Virus record (IMG/VR): IMGVR_UViG_3300006919_000252
Span: 1-31,119 of that record
DNA length: 31,119 bases
Direction: 5' to 3' (one strand)
DNA from: a virus
Part shown: one piece after another, positions 21,077-29,783 of the stretch
Position numbering within the stretch: position 1 is the first letter of the stretch
Layout: the number at the start of each line of letters is the position of its first letter
The notes under the pieces: generated by a model
The model's database searches: none
What the model saw: only the letters and a program-made list of their open reading frames with translations
Told to the model about the DNA's origin: nothing
Made by a program: the position numbers and the translations under genes

Positions 21077-23063
21077 AAGCGACATTCACATTTTAAATCT
21101 AAACTCTTACGAAGCACCAAGAGTTTATGAAGAAAGAAACCAAGATTTTGTCTCCATTGGAGATAATAACGACTACTATCAATATGTCATAGACAGATAT
21201 ATTGGTTCTACTACTAATCATGCTATTTTAAATGGAGTTACCAATTTTGTTTATGGTCATGGAATAGATGCTACTGATTCTAGTGAAAAACCAGAGCAGT
21301 ATGCACAGATGAAATCATTACTTAAAAATAAAGACCTATTTAGAGTAGTACAAGACTTTGTAATTTTAGGAGAAGGAGCTTTTCAAGTAACTTATAATAC
21401 AGAGAGAAAAATAAGCAAGCTAACCTACTTCCCTAGACAAACTTTAAGAGCCGAGAAATGCAACGATAAAGGGGAAATAGATGCCTATTACTACCACCCT
21501 GACTGGAAAGACTACAACAGAAACGATAAACTTAAAAGGATACCTGTATTTGGGACATCTAAAGAGTTGAATGAAATATTTATTGTTAAAAAATACGTTG
21601 TTGGATTTCACTATTATAGCCTACCTAGCTATGCTGCTTCAATGCCTTATGCACTTTTAGAAGAAGAAATTTCAGCATACTTAATTAATGAAACACAAAA
21701 TTCTTTTTCAGGAACTAAAGTTGTTAATTTTAACAATGGAGTACCTGACAAAGAGAAACAAATCCAAATAAAAAACGACATCTTAGGTAAGCTTACAGGT
21801 TCTATTGGTGACAAAGTGATAGTTGCCTTTAATTCTAATCAAGAATCTGCTACAACTGTTGAAGATATATCACTAAACAATGCTCCAGAACATTATGCTT
21901 ATTTAGCTGAGGAGTGTGTTAAGAAATTAATGGTAGGACATAGAATTACTTCTCCTCTTTTACTAGGAATTAGAGAATCTGGAGGAGGACTAGGGAATAA
22001 TGCTGATGAAATACAAACAGCTACCGATTTATTCTTAAACATCGTAATTAAGCCTGCTCAGGACATTGTTATTGATGCTATAGATGACCTTTTAGCCACT
22101 AATGACATAGCTCTTAATCTTTACTTCAAAACGCTTAAACCATTAGACTTCATGGATGAAGATACTGATTTAACAGACGAACAAGTTGAAGAGGAAACAG
22201 GAATAAAGCAAGAAGATATAGATGAAGAAAAAGTAGAGGTAGATTTGAAAAAAATAGATGGCAAACTTGTTTTTGAAACTCCTGAAGAAGCAGAAGAGCA
22301 AGCCGAGAAGCTAGGTTGTAAAGGTTCGCATACACATGAAGATGAAGATGGAAAAACTTGGTATATGCCATGTGAATCACATGATGACTATCCACAGTCT
22401 ATGAGTTTAACTAAAGAGGATTTAAATGAAGAGGAAACTAAAAACATCTTAGGTATTCTAGCAGAAGCAGGTGAGAAAATGAGTGATAATTATGTTTATG
22501 TAGATGAAATAGATGCTGATGACGATGTAGACAATGAGGACTGGGCAAACTACCTTATAAATGAGAAAAAAAGTACTCTTTCTAAAATTAAAGGACTGCT
22601 AGGACTTGCTGATGAAATAGATTCTAAAAAGAAAGGAAGTTCATATAGTGACTTAGATTCTAAAAATGGATTATATAAAATAAGATATACTTATGCAATA
22701 GGCTCAAACAAGCCAAGTAAAACACAAAGAGACTTTTGTGCAAATATGATGGACATGGCTAGAGCAGGTATTGTATGGACTTTAGAAGATATTGATAGAG
22801 CAAGCAGAGAGGGTGTAAACAGAGAGTTAGGTCATAAAGGTAGAGCTTACGATTTATTTAAATTTAAAGGAGGTATTTATTGCAGACATAAATGGAGAAA
22901 AGTTTTATACAGACTAGAAAGCAATACTGAGCCTTCTGAAAATCTTTCTAATTATAAAAAGACTAGAACTATTCCTAAAACATATAACAGAAATCCTAGA
23001 GGTTCAAAACAGGCTGCAACTGCTCCTGAAAATATGCCTAATAGAGGAGCATACCCAAAATAA
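21066..23063 (+). CDS. Portal protein with long C-terminal extension
   Basis: I start this at ATG 21066 (665 aa). Longer alternatives need GTG 21012 or ATG 21051, deep inside the previous gene. The opening (NDYYQYVIDRYIGSTTNHAI, NGVTNFVYGHGID) and PDKEKQIQIKNDILGKLTGS, then GGGLGNNADEIQTATDLFLN, are the portal domain. This forms the dodecameric DNA channel to which the terminase docks. After about residue 380 comes an acidic linker, a module with CKGSHTHEDEDGKTWYMPCE (Cys/His, possibly metal-binding) and DDYPQS, and a final module (KPSKTQRDFCANMMDMARAG to IYCRHKWRKVLYR). Portals lack such parts in most phages. The extension recurs in Bacteroidota phages but has no known function to me. Confidence 0.82.
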   Translation: MKHKSDIHILNLNSYEAPRVYEERNQDFVSIGDNNDYYQYVIDRYIGSTTNHAILNGVTNFVYGHGIDATDSSEKPEQYAQMKSLLKNKDLFRVVQDFVILGEGAFQVTYNTERKISKLTYFPRQTLRAEKCNDKGEIDAYYYHPDWKDYNRNDKLKRIPVFGTSKELNEIFIVKKYVVGFHYYSLPSYAASMPYALLEEEISAYLINETQNSFSGTKVVNFNNGVPDKEKQIQIKNDILGKLTGSIGDKVIVAFNSNQESATTVEDISLNNAPEHYAYLAEECVKKLMVGHRITSPLLLGIRESGGGLGNNADEIQTATDLFLNIVIKPAQDIVIDAIDDLLATNDIALNLYFKTLKPLDFMDEDTDLTDEQVEEETGIKQEDIDEEKVEVDLKKIDGKLVFETPEEAEEQAEKLGCKGSHTHEDEDGKTWYMPCESHDDYPQSMSLTKEDLNEEETKNILGILAEAGEKMSDNYVYVDEIDADDDVDNEDWANYLINEKKSTLSKIKGLLGLADEIDSKKKGSSYSDLDSKNGLYKIRYTYAIGSNKPSKTQRDFCANMMDMARAGIVWTLEDIDRASREGVNRELGHKGRAYDLFKFKGGIYCRHKWRKVLYRLESNTEPSENLSNYKKTRTIPKTYNRNPRGSKQAATAPENMPNRGAYPK

Positions 23064-23073
23064 AATTTAAACT

Positions 23074-23580
23074 ATGGCACAGGTATTATTTATAAACAGA
23101 GACGACTTAGTAAGGTTCACATCAGCTAATGGAAATATTGATACAGATAAATTCATACAATATATTTTTATTGCACAGGAAATTCAAATACAAAGATTTT
23201 TAGGAACTGAATTATATAATCAACTTGAAACTAAAATTGCTAATAACAATTTAGCAGGTCATTATTTGACTTTAGTGACAGATTATATAAAACCAAGTTT
23301 ATGTCATTGGGCAATGGTAGAATATCTTCCATTCGCTGCCTATTCAATTTCTAATAATGGAATATACAAGCATACTTCTGAAAATGCTGTAAATGCTGAT
23401 AAAAACGAAGTAGACTTTTTAATAGAAAAAGAAAGAACGACTGCTCAATATTTTAGTAACAGACTGATTGATTATTTACAAGATAATGCAGCAGCAAACT
23501 TTCCTGAATACTATGCAAATAGTTTTCCAGACATATATCCAGACGACTCAGCAAATTTTGGTGGATGGCAGTTAAGTTAA
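23074..23580 (+). CDS. Head-tail connector/adaptor-like protein (DUF6712 type)
   Basis: A 168-residue helical protein (AQVLFINRDDLVRFTSANGN, FIQYIFIAQEIQIQRFLGTE, TDYIKPSLCHWAMVEYLPFA, SENAVNADKNEVDFLIEKER, YFSNRLIDYLQDNAA). This layout is that of connector proteins placed right after portals in Bacteroidota phages. They attach to the portal ring and complete the head. There is a ten-base gap to the portal gene. The role is inferred from pattern and context. Confidence 0.7.
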   Translation: MAQVLFINRDDLVRFTSANGNIDTDKFIQYIFIAQEIQIQRFLGTELYNQLETKIANNNLAGHYLTLVTDYIKPSLCHWAMVEYLPFAAYSISNNGIYKHTSENAVNADKNEVDFLIEKERTTAQYFSNRLIDYLQDNAAANFPEYYANSFPDIYPDDSANFGGWQLS

Positions 23581-23690
23581 AAAAAACAAATGAGCAGGAG
23601 AAAAACGAAATCTTGCTTAAAAAATATTTAGAAAATAAAGTAGAATCATTAAAAAATAAAACAAATTGGCAACATTTACAGGACAATTAA
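23565..23690 (+). CDS. Small Lys-rich hypothetical protein, 41 aa
   Basis: A 41-codon frame starting inside the end of the connector gene and overlapping the fibre start by 25 nt (MAVKLKKTNEQEKNEILLKK, LENKVESLKNKTNWQHLQDN). It is a single charged helix. Without it the fibre gene would have a gap of 85 nt from its neighbour. It may serve as a coupling peptide for the TTG start of the fibre. Confidence 0.5.
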   Translation: MAVKLKKTNEQEKNEILLKKYLENKVESLKNKTNWQHLQDN

Positions 23691-26600
23691 TTTCAGCTAC
23701 TTATGATGCAATTATAAAAACAATAGATAATGATGCCATAGGAGGAACAGCTAAACAACTTACAGACGGACTTGGAAATGTAACGCCTTTATATGTTTCT
23801 ACTACACAAATAGGAATAGGCATTACTCCAACAGAAGCTCTTCATGTTTCTGGCAATATAAAAGCTAGCTCATCAGTAATAGCTACCACTTTTAGTGGTG
23901 ATTTAAATGGGACTATAAACACAGCAACAACAGGAGTCACACAAACAGCAGGAGACAATACTACAAAAATAGCAACTACTGCTTTTGTACAAGAAAGTCA
24001 TACTGGTAAGCCAACAGGTTCTGGAACAGGTGGTAAAATTGCTCTTTGGAGTGGCTCAGGCACTTCTACAGTATTAACAGATAGTTCAATTACTGAAGAA
24101 TCTACTCAATATTTACTAACTAAAGACATTAGAATTTTCGATACTATTCCTGGTATAACTTTACAAGATTCTGATAGTTCAGGAAGTGCGTCTAGTGGTA
24201 GTATAACTTGGCTAGACAATGCAGCTAGTCAAAGAGCTATAATTAGTTTAACAAATTCTATTTTAGGAATAACTAGCAAGCATGGTGGTATAAATTTTGG
24301 AACTAATTCAACACCTGCTGTTTCTATAGATTCTAGTCAAAATACTGAGTTTTTTGGTAGCATATCTTCAACAAGCACTATTACAGCTACTTCTTACATA
24401 CAAAGTGACAGTAATTTACTAGTTAAAGGAGATGTAAAATTTAGAAATAATGCTGATTCTAGTTGGAACGGAGGACAGATAGGTTCTGATGCAAATGACA
24501 GTTTAAGATTTGCAGTTAAAACAGCTGCGTCTAGTAATGTTGAAGCATTGACATTAGATGCTAACTTAAAAGCTAATTTTACAGGGAGCATAGCTATTGG
24601 AGGAAATGCCACGACTATTGCTTCATTTGTTACAGAATCCGACACTATAGCTTCTAATGATAATGACACCACTCTCCCAACAAGTGCAGCAGTTAAAGAT
24701 TATGTAGACACTCAAGTTGGAGCAAACAATGAGCTTTCTGAGATTTTAGCAAATGGCAATACTACTGGAGGAACTAAAATAGAGGTAAATAATACTTCTA
24801 GTGGTATAGATTTAATTGATGATGCAAAAATTAGATTAGGTACAGGAAATGATTTACAAATATATCACAATGGAAGTCAAGATAGAATTGAAAGTTCATC
24901 AGCTTTTTTAGTATTAGAAGCATCAAATGTTATTCTTCGTAATAATGGTGGTAGTGAAGATTATGCTAAGTTTCTTGGTAATGCTGCTGTGGAATTATAT
25001 TATAACAACTCTAAAAAGTTTGAAACTACAAGTACAGGGGTTAGTGTAACAGGTGCTTTAACAGGAACAAGTGCAACTTTTTCAACTTCAGGCACACCGT
25101 TATCTTTAAATAGAACAGGTGGTGCTACTGCTTTAGTAGAATTAAAAATAGGAGGTACAGTTGAAGGATATTTAGGTGCTGACTCAACAAAAAGTTTAAT
25201 TGTTTTTAATGAATCAGCTGCAGAAAAATTTTCTATTAGTAATGGGGGTGATGGAACTTTTGCAGGAACTATTTCAAGTGGTGCTATAACTGCTAGTGGT
25301 TCAACTGCAGCAGGAGTGCTTACTTTGGAAAGTACATCAGCTTCTGACTTAACAATAACAACTACTGCAGCGAATACTTGGGAATTTAGTAATGCAGGTA
25401 ATAATTCTGTATATAATGCGTATTCACATACATTTAAAAATGCCTCAACCACAGGTTTAACAATAAACAATTCTGGAAACGCAACCTTTGCAGGAAATGT
25501 AACTGCACCAGAACTTCGTTTACAGGGAACAGGTACAACATATCTTAATATCGGAAATAATACTACAGGTTCAGCATCAAGTGATGGAGCAAGTATAGGT
25601 TATTTTACAGGGCAAAGTTCTTTACAAATTGTTCAAAGAGAAAATGATGCTATGGTTTTTTCAACTAACAATACAGAAAAAATGCGTATAACATCTGACG
25701 GGGATGTTTTAATGACCACAACATCAGGTAATAAACTTGCAACAATAAAAGGTCAAACAGGTAATGGTTATTATGGCGAATTAAAATTAGGTAACGCTGA
25801 CCATAGTGCTGGGATTATTGGTCGACACATTTCATCAGGTAATACAGATTTAGAATTTTATACAGAAAATTATTCTGGTGATGGTTATGCAGAAAGAATG
25901 AGGATAACATCTGGGGGGGATGTTTTTATTGGCAATTCTTCTGTTACTACTGCTAACACAGCAATATTTTTAAACAAATCAGGAATTATTACAAATGTTG
26001 TAGCTAGTAGCTCAACAGATTTAATGCAATTTTACCAACAGAATGGTGGTGGCTTAGGAACAATAAGTCGTAACGCTGATGGTATATGTATGAATGGAAA
26101 TGGTCAAACTAATCAATTGGTTGTGGCTGATTCTGGAAACGTAGGAATTGGAGGAGGTGCAATTAATTCACCAACAAGTGTAGGAACATTTTTAAACATA
26201 ACTGGTAGAAATGGAATTGGAGGAGGAACAGCAGGGATTGTTTTAAAAGATTATGATAATGCAGCTTGGGATATATGGAATAGTGGAGGAATATTAAATT
26301 TTAGATATAACAATGGCGCAAGTGGAGCAGGAAATGGGCTTAGTATAGACACGACTAGTAATGCAACTTTTGCAGGAAATGTAACATTAAGTCAACCAAC
26401 AAATGGTGCAGAAGCTAAATTAATATTAACATCAAAAAGTGCAGCAGGTAATTCAAGAACAGGAATAGTTGAATATGATGCAGACACAGAAAAAATATTT
26501 TTTATTAATGAAAGCACTACTGTTGCTGCAATGACTTCTGGAGGAAATGTAGGAATAGGAACTGATTCGCCTACTCAAGCCAAATTAGTTAGTTCTTATG

Positions 26601-27193
26601 ATGGAACTGTTAACAATGGTATGGCTATAATAAACACTAATACAGGTACTGTTGTACAAAATTTAATGATTTTTAAAAGAGGTACGACTGAAGTTGGTTC
26701 AATTACATCTAACAATACTACAACTACTTATGTTACAAGTTCCGATTATAGATTAAAAGAAAACGTAGTTTCAATGACTGGTGCTTTAGATAGATTAAGT
26801 CAATTAAAACCTAGTAGATTTAACTTTATAGCAGATGCAGACAAAACAGTAGATGGGTTCTTGGCTCACGAAGTACAAGAGATAGTGCCTGAAGCTATAA
26901 GTGGAGAAAAAGATGCAATGCAAGATGAGGAATATGAAGTAAGTCCTGCTGTTTATGAAGATGTTTTACACCCTGCAATTGAAGAAGAATTAGACGAAGA
27001 TGGAAATATAATAACGGAAGCTAAAGATGAATGGACTGAAAACGTATTAAAAACTGAAGCAGTCAAAGATACTAGACAAGTTCCAAAATATCAAGGAATC
27101 GACCAGTCAAAATTAGTGCCATTATTAGTAGGTGCAATACAAGAACTAAAAGCAGAAATAGATGATTTAAAAAACAAATGTAATTGTAAATAA
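23666..27193 (+). CDS. Tail fibre with C-terminal S74 self-cleaving chaperone
   Basis: An 1175-residue protein. The start is TTG at 23666, giving MATFTGQLISATYDAIIKTI, a usual fibre opening. No ATG lies near. The shaft (residues 60-1010) is Gly/Ser/Thr-rich beta with many repeats such as ATFAGNVT, FAGTISSGAIT, and MRITSDGDV/MRITSGGDV. From Ser1026 comes the intramolecular chaperone: SDYRLKENV (Ser1026, Lys1031 expected as the dyad) with KPSRFNFIADADKTVDGFLA and HEVQEIVPEAISG. S74 chaperones drive trimerisation and then cut themselves off before that Ser, removing about 150 residues. This is the likely host-recognition protein. A Cys pair (CNCK) ends the protein. Confidence 0.9.
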   Translation: MATFTGQLISATYDAIIKTIDNDAIGGTAKQLTDGLGNVTPLYVSTTQIGIGITPTEALHVSGNIKASSSVIATTFSGDLNGTINTATTGVTQTAGDNTTKIATTAFVQESHTGKPTGSGTGGKIALWSGSGTSTVLTDSSITEESTQYLLTKDIRIFDTIPGITLQDSDSSGSASSGSITWLDNAASQRAIISLTNSILGITSKHGGINFGTNSTPAVSIDSSQNTEFFGSISSTSTITATSYIQSDSNLLVKGDVKFRNNADSSWNGGQIGSDANDSLRFAVKTAASSNVEALTLDANLKANFTGSIAIGGNATTIASFVTESDTIASNDNDTTLPTSAAVKDYVDTQVGANNELSEILANGNTTGGTKIEVNNTSSGIDLIDDAKIRLGTGNDLQIYHNGSQDRIESSSAFLVLEASNVILRNNGGSEDYAKFLGNAAVELYYNNSKKFETTSTGVSVTGALTGTSATFSTSGTPLSLNRTGGATALVELKIGGTVEGYLGADSTKSLIVFNESAAEKFSISNGGDGTFAGTISSGAITASGSTAAGVLTLESTSASDLTITTTAANTWEFSNAGNNSVYNAYSHTFKNASTTGLTINNSGNATFAGNVTAPELRLQGTGTTYLNIGNNTTGSASSDGASIGYFTGQSSLQIVQRENDAMVFSTNNTEKMRITSDGDVLMTTTSGNKLATIKGQTGNGYYGELKLGNADHSAGIIGRHISSGNTDLEFYTENYSGDGYAERMRITSGGDVFIGNSSVTTANTAIFLNKSGIITNVVASSSTDLMQFYQQNGGGLGTISRNADGICMNGNGQTNQLVVADSGNVGIGGGAINSPTSVGTFLNITGRNGIGGGTAGIVLKDYDNAAWDIWNSGGILNFRYNNGASGAGNGLSIDTTSNATFAGNVTLSQPTNGAEAKLILTSKSAAGNSRTGIVEYDADTEKIFFINESTTVAAMTSGGNVGIGTDSPTQAKLVSSYDGTVNNGMAIINTNTGTVVQNLMIFKRGTTEVGSITSNNTTTTYVTSSDYRLKENVVSMTGALDRLSQLKPSRFNFIADADKTVDGFLAHEVQEIVPEAISGEKDAMQDEEYEVSPAVYEDVLHPAIEEELDEDGNIITEAKDEWTENVLKTEAVKDTRQVPKYQGIDQSKLVPLLVGAIQELKAEIDDLKNKCNCK

Positions 27194-27226
27194 AACGAAT
27201 AAAAATTAACCCTTAAATAAATAAAA

Positions 27227-27493
27227 ATGAGTAACAAAATCAAAAAAGAAGAATTAGAAACTTTACAGGGTCATGTAAATACGCAATCAAAAGCCTTACA
27301 TGACATAGGAGCTTTAGAGAATCAAAAATTCCATTTGCTTCATGCACTTAATCAAGCACAGCAAAAAGTTGAAGAATTTAAAAAGGAACTTGAAGAAACT
27401 TATGGCAAAATAAACATTGATTTAAAAGATGGAAGTTTTGAGCCAATAGAAGAAAAACAAGAAGCTCCGTTAGTAGACGAGTATATCAATTAA
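27227..27493 (+). CDS. Small coiled-coil phage protein, 88 aa
   Basis: An 88-residue coiled-coil protein (LETLQGHVNTQSKALHDIGA, KFHLLHALNQAQQKVEEFKK) with an acidic tail. Proteins of this kind commonly separate fibre and lysis genes in Bacteroidota phages. It has no membrane segment. It follows a 33-nt A-rich gap and ends at a TAA-TT-ATG junction with the membrane protein gene. The role is unknown. Confidence 0.62.
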   Translation: MSNKIKKEELETLQGHVNTQSKALHDIGALENQKFHLLHALNQAQQKVEEFKKELEETYGKINIDLKDGSFEPIEEKQEAPLVDEYIN

Positions 27494-27495
27494 TT

Positions 27496-27636
27496 ATGGA
27501 TTCTGCAGATATGAAGATTTATTTTTTAAACTCTGTCGTTTTGGCTTTGACAATGACTGAAATAGAAACATGGTTGAAGATAATTCTTCTTATCTGCACT
27601 ATTGTTTATACAATAAAAAAGACTAAGAAACTATGA
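27496..27636 (+). CDS. Small membrane protein, holin-like, 46 aa
   Basis: A 46-codon frame with a hydrophobic stretch (KIYFLNSVVLALTM, then WLKIILLICTIVYTI) and a basic end (KKTKKL). That gives one or two membrane segments, suited to a small pinholin or lysis accessory protein. Its TGA overlaps the amidase ATG by four bases, so the two are translationally coupled. Confidence 0.65.
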   Translation: MDSADMKIYFLNSVVLALTMTEIETWLKIILLICTIVYTIKKTKKL

Positions 27637-28067
27637 GAAAAATAGACAAGCTCATAGTTCATTGTTCGGCAACTCCAGAACATAAAGAGTTTGATGTAGA
27701 AGATATAACAGAGTGGCACGTTACTGGAAATGGTTGGTCAGATTGTGGTTACCATTATGTCATTACTCTTAGTGGTGAGATACAAGAAGGTAGACCAGAA
27801 AAGAGAATAGGAAGTCACGTAAAAGGAGTTAATAGAAGTTCTATAGGTATATGTTACATAGGAGGGATGGATAGAACGATGGACAAATGGATAGATACTA
27901 GAACACCTGAGCAAAAAGAATCATTAGAGCAACTATTAAAAGATTTAAAACAGAAGTATCCAAAAGCTACAATATATGGACATAAGGATTTTACTAATAA
28001 AAAAGTATGTCCATGTTTTGATGCTAAGGAAGAATACAAAGAGATAAGTAATGGGAATAGAGAATAA
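27633..28067 (+). CDS. N-acetylmuramoyl-L-alanine amidase (endolysin)
   Basis: A 144-residue Amidase_2/T7 lysozyme-like enzyme that cuts the bond between N-acetylmuramic acid and the peptide stem of peptidoglycan. Zinc ligands are His10 (VHCSAT), His117 (YGHKDF) and Cys126 (KVCPCFD). Tyr40 (CGYHYV) and Lys124 are in the positions of the T7 catalytic Tyr and Lys. No signal peptide is present, so it needs a holin for access. It overlaps the next gene by 17 nt. Confidence 0.93.
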   Translation: MRKIDKLIVHCSATPEHKEFDVEDITEWHVTGNGWSDCGYHYVITLSGEIQEGRPEKRIGSHVKGVNRSSIGICYIGGMDRTMDKWIDTRTPEQKESLEQLLKDLKQKYPKATIYGHKDFTNKKVCPCFDAKEEYKEISNGNRE

Positions 28068-28347
28068 AAAAGTCAATGTAGATATTGACGGAGATGGCAA
28101 ACCAGATTTAAACTTAGATTTAAAAACCATTATAATGGTAGTAGGAGGTATTATAAGCTTAACTATGACCTATTCAACTTTGACTAAACAAATAGAACTT
28201 AATAAACAAGAAATAGAGGTGGCTAAAAAGCTACCACCTGCACAGTCATTAGAAGTTATTAAGCAAAGAATAGAATTTCTTGAAGGACAAATAGAAGCTA
28301 AAGATAAAAGACTAGATAAAATAGAAGATAAAATATATAAAAGATGA
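28051..28347 (+). CDS. Single-TM coiled-coil lysis-cassette protein
   Basis: A 98-residue protein. The N-terminus carries DIDGDGKPDLNLDLK (an acidic loop, like a Ca-binding motif), followed by one membrane segment (TIIMVVGGIISLTMTYSTL) and a long charged coiled coil (KQIELNKQEIEVAKK, IEFLEGQIEAKDKRLDKIED). A membrane anchor plus helical ectodomain between amidase and holin fits an i-spanin-like or scaffolding role in lysis. That is an inference. It is linked by ATGA to the 26-aa ORF. Confidence 0.65.
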   Translation: MGIENKKVNVDIDGDGKPDLNLDLKTIIMVVGGIISLTMTYSTLTKQIELNKQEIEVAKKLPPAQSLEVIKQRIEFLEGQIEAKDKRLDKIEDKIYKR

Positions 28348-28424
28348 ACAAGCTGATAGAGTTTATGTTTATGTTAATTATCATATTAATTATAGGCTCA
28401 TTTACAGTTTTACCTTTAAATTAA
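28344..28424 (+). CDS. Micro-membrane protein, 26 aa
   Basis: A 26-codon frame with MNKLIEFMFMLIIILIIGSF as a single membrane helix. Its ATGA overlap with the previous gene and place among membrane genes favour a real lysis micro-protein, but an AT-rich frame of this length can arise by chance. Confidence 0.4.
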   Translation: MNKLIEFMFMLIIILIIGSFTVLPLN

Positions 28425-28428
28425 AACT

Positions 28429-28587
28429 ATGGAAATTATAAATCATTTATTAGGAATTTGTGGCGAAAGTCATATTAACATTTACACAATTATTTTATCA
28501 ATAATTGCTTTAAAATTAATTTATGAAAAATATATTATCAAAACTATTTGGTGGAGCAGCAGGTGGAGTAGCAGAAAAAATAAGTAA
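28429..28587 (+). CDS. Small membrane protein, 52 aa
   Basis: A 52-codon frame (MEIINHLLGICGESHINIYT, then IILSIIALKLIYEKYII). The LGICGE-H opening recurs in small phage membrane proteins of this group. It has one membrane helix. It overlaps the 3-TM holin gene by 65 nt, and the last 20 residues (WWSSRWSSRK) may be only a by-product of the overlap. It is possibly a lysis regulator. Confidence 0.5.
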   Translation: MEIINHLLGICGESHINIYTIILSIIALKLIYEKYIIKTIWWSSRWSSRKNK

Positions 28588-28918
28588 TATAATAGCTAAA
28601 CATACTTTCTCAAAAGAAGATAGAGCAAAGTTTGAGAATGAAATGACTAAGGTATTTGTAGATGCTGAGGCTGATATGCAACAAAACGTAACTGAAAGAT
28701 GGGTTAGTGATAATAAAGGCTCATGGCTTTCTAAAAATGTTAGACCAATAGTTTTGTTATTTCTAGTCATCTCTACAGTATTAATGATTTTTATTGATGC
28801 AGGTGTTTTAAATTTTGAAGTAAAAGACACATGGATTGACCTTTTACAGCTCACTTTAATTACTGTTATTTCAGCTTATTTTGGAGGTAGGTCATTTGAG
28901 AAAATTAAAAGAAAATAA
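28523..28918 (+). CDS. Holin, 3-TM gene-transfer-agent type
   Basis: A 131-residue protein with an N-terminal amphipathic part (LSKLFGGAAGGVAEKISNII), the motif ERWVSDNKGSWLSKNVRPIV and hydrophobic segments RPIVLLFLVISTVLMIFI and DLLQLTLITVISAYFGGRSF. This is the 3-TM holin family (GTA_holin_3TM). It forms membrane lesions that release the amidase and set lysis time. It is the clearest holin of the cassette. Confidence 0.83.
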   Translation: MKNILSKLFGGAAGGVAEKISNIIAKHTFSKEDRAKFENEMTKVFVDAEADMQQNVTERWVSDNKGSWLSKNVRPIVLLFLVISTVLMIFIDAGVLNFEVKDTWIDLLQLTLITVISAYFGGRSFEKIKRK

Positions 28919-29052
28919 TGGCTAAGAATCAAATTTTAACAGTATATAAATCTAAATCAAAAAAAAGAAAAGGAATACATTCTAAAAATAAATCTAGCAA
29001 ACTCAAATCCTCAAAACATTACTTGAAAAGATATAAAGGACAGGGTAAATGA
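28918..29052 (+). CDS. Very basic micro-protein, 44 aa
   Basis: A 44-codon frame starting at TAATG and ending at ATGA before the phosphoesterase. The product is Lys/Ser-rich (YKSKSKKRKGIHSKNKSSKL, KHYLKRYKGQGK) with the GIHSKNKSSKLKSS core seen in tiny proteins of other Bacteroidota phages. It could bind DNA or RNA. Confidence 0.65.
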   Translation: MAKNQILTVYKSKSKKRKGIHSKNKSSKLKSSKHYLKRYKGQGK

Positions 29053-29783
29053 AAGATTTTAGACCGAGAATTAAAGGCAATAAAAAAATTGCTTATGACA
29101 ATATTATTAAAAAAGAATCTCGAATTTTAGTAATAGGAGACCTGCATGAGCCATTTTGTAAAGATTCTTATTTAGACCATTGTAGTTATATCTATGCAAA
29201 ATATAACTGTAACAAAGTAATATTTATTGGTGATTTAATTGATAATCATTTTAGCTCCTACCATGAAACTGACCCTGATGGGATGAGTGGAGGTGACGAA
29301 TTAGAGTTTGCAATAAAAAGAATAGCTAGGTGGTATAGGGCTTTTCCTAAAGCAGATGTAATTATTGGTAACCACGATAGACTTATAAGAAGAAAAGCTT
29401 TTACTGGAAATATACCAAAGGCATGGATTAAATCTTATAAAGATGTTTTAAATACTCCTAAATGGAAGTTTAAAGACCGAGTGGTTTATGATAATGTCCA
29501 ATACATACATGGAGAAGCAGGAACAGCTAGAACTAAATGCAAAGCTGATTTAATGAGTACAGTACAGGGACATTTGCACACGCAGGCTTATACGGAGTAT
29601 TTTGTAGGTGCTAACTTTAAAATATTTGGTTGTCAGGTAGGTTGTGGTATTGACTTTGACCAGTATAGTTTTGCCTATGCTAAAAGAGGAAAAAAGCCTG
29701 CTATTGGTTGTGCTGTTGTTTTTGGTGGTAAAACCTGTATTAATGAGCTTATGGATTTAGGAAAAAAAAATGAATTGCAGTAA
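29049..29783 (+). CDS. Calcineurin-like metallophosphoesterase
   Basis: A 244-residue enzyme with all the metal-binding blocks: GDLHEP (Asp31, His33), GDLIDNH (Asp62), GNHD (108-110), HGE (His154) and GHLH (His175, His177). It is predicted to cut phosphomono- or diester bonds using two metal ions. Substrates cannot be told. DNA, cyclic nucleotides and nucleotide second messengers are options, the last being relevant to anti-phage signalling. Its place beyond the lysis genes and next to attP is a typical position for accessory cargo genes. No signal peptide, so it is cytoplasmic. Confidence 0.9.
   Translation: MKDFRPRIKGNKKIAYDNIIKKESRILVIGDLHEPFCKDSYLDHCSYIYAKYNCNKVIFIGDLIDNHFSSYHETDPDGMSGGDELEFAIKRIARWYRAFPKADVIIGNHDRLIRRKAFTGNIPKAWIKSYKDVLNTPKWKFKDRVVYDNVQYIHGEAGTARTKCKADLMSTVQGHLHTQAYTEYFVGANFKIFGCQVGCGIDFDQYSFAYAKRGKKPAIGCAVVFGGKTCINELMDLGKKNELQ

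Noticed and set aside
25000-25470. 156-residue minus-strand ORF inside the fibre gene
   Set aside because: It mirrors the repetitive fibre coding sequence. Its Val/Pro/Ala-rich composition is a reverse-frame artefact.
23666-27193. Diversity-generating retroelement target in the fibre
   Set aside because: No reverse transcriptase or template repeat is present in the genome. Internal similarity is ordinary shaft repetition.
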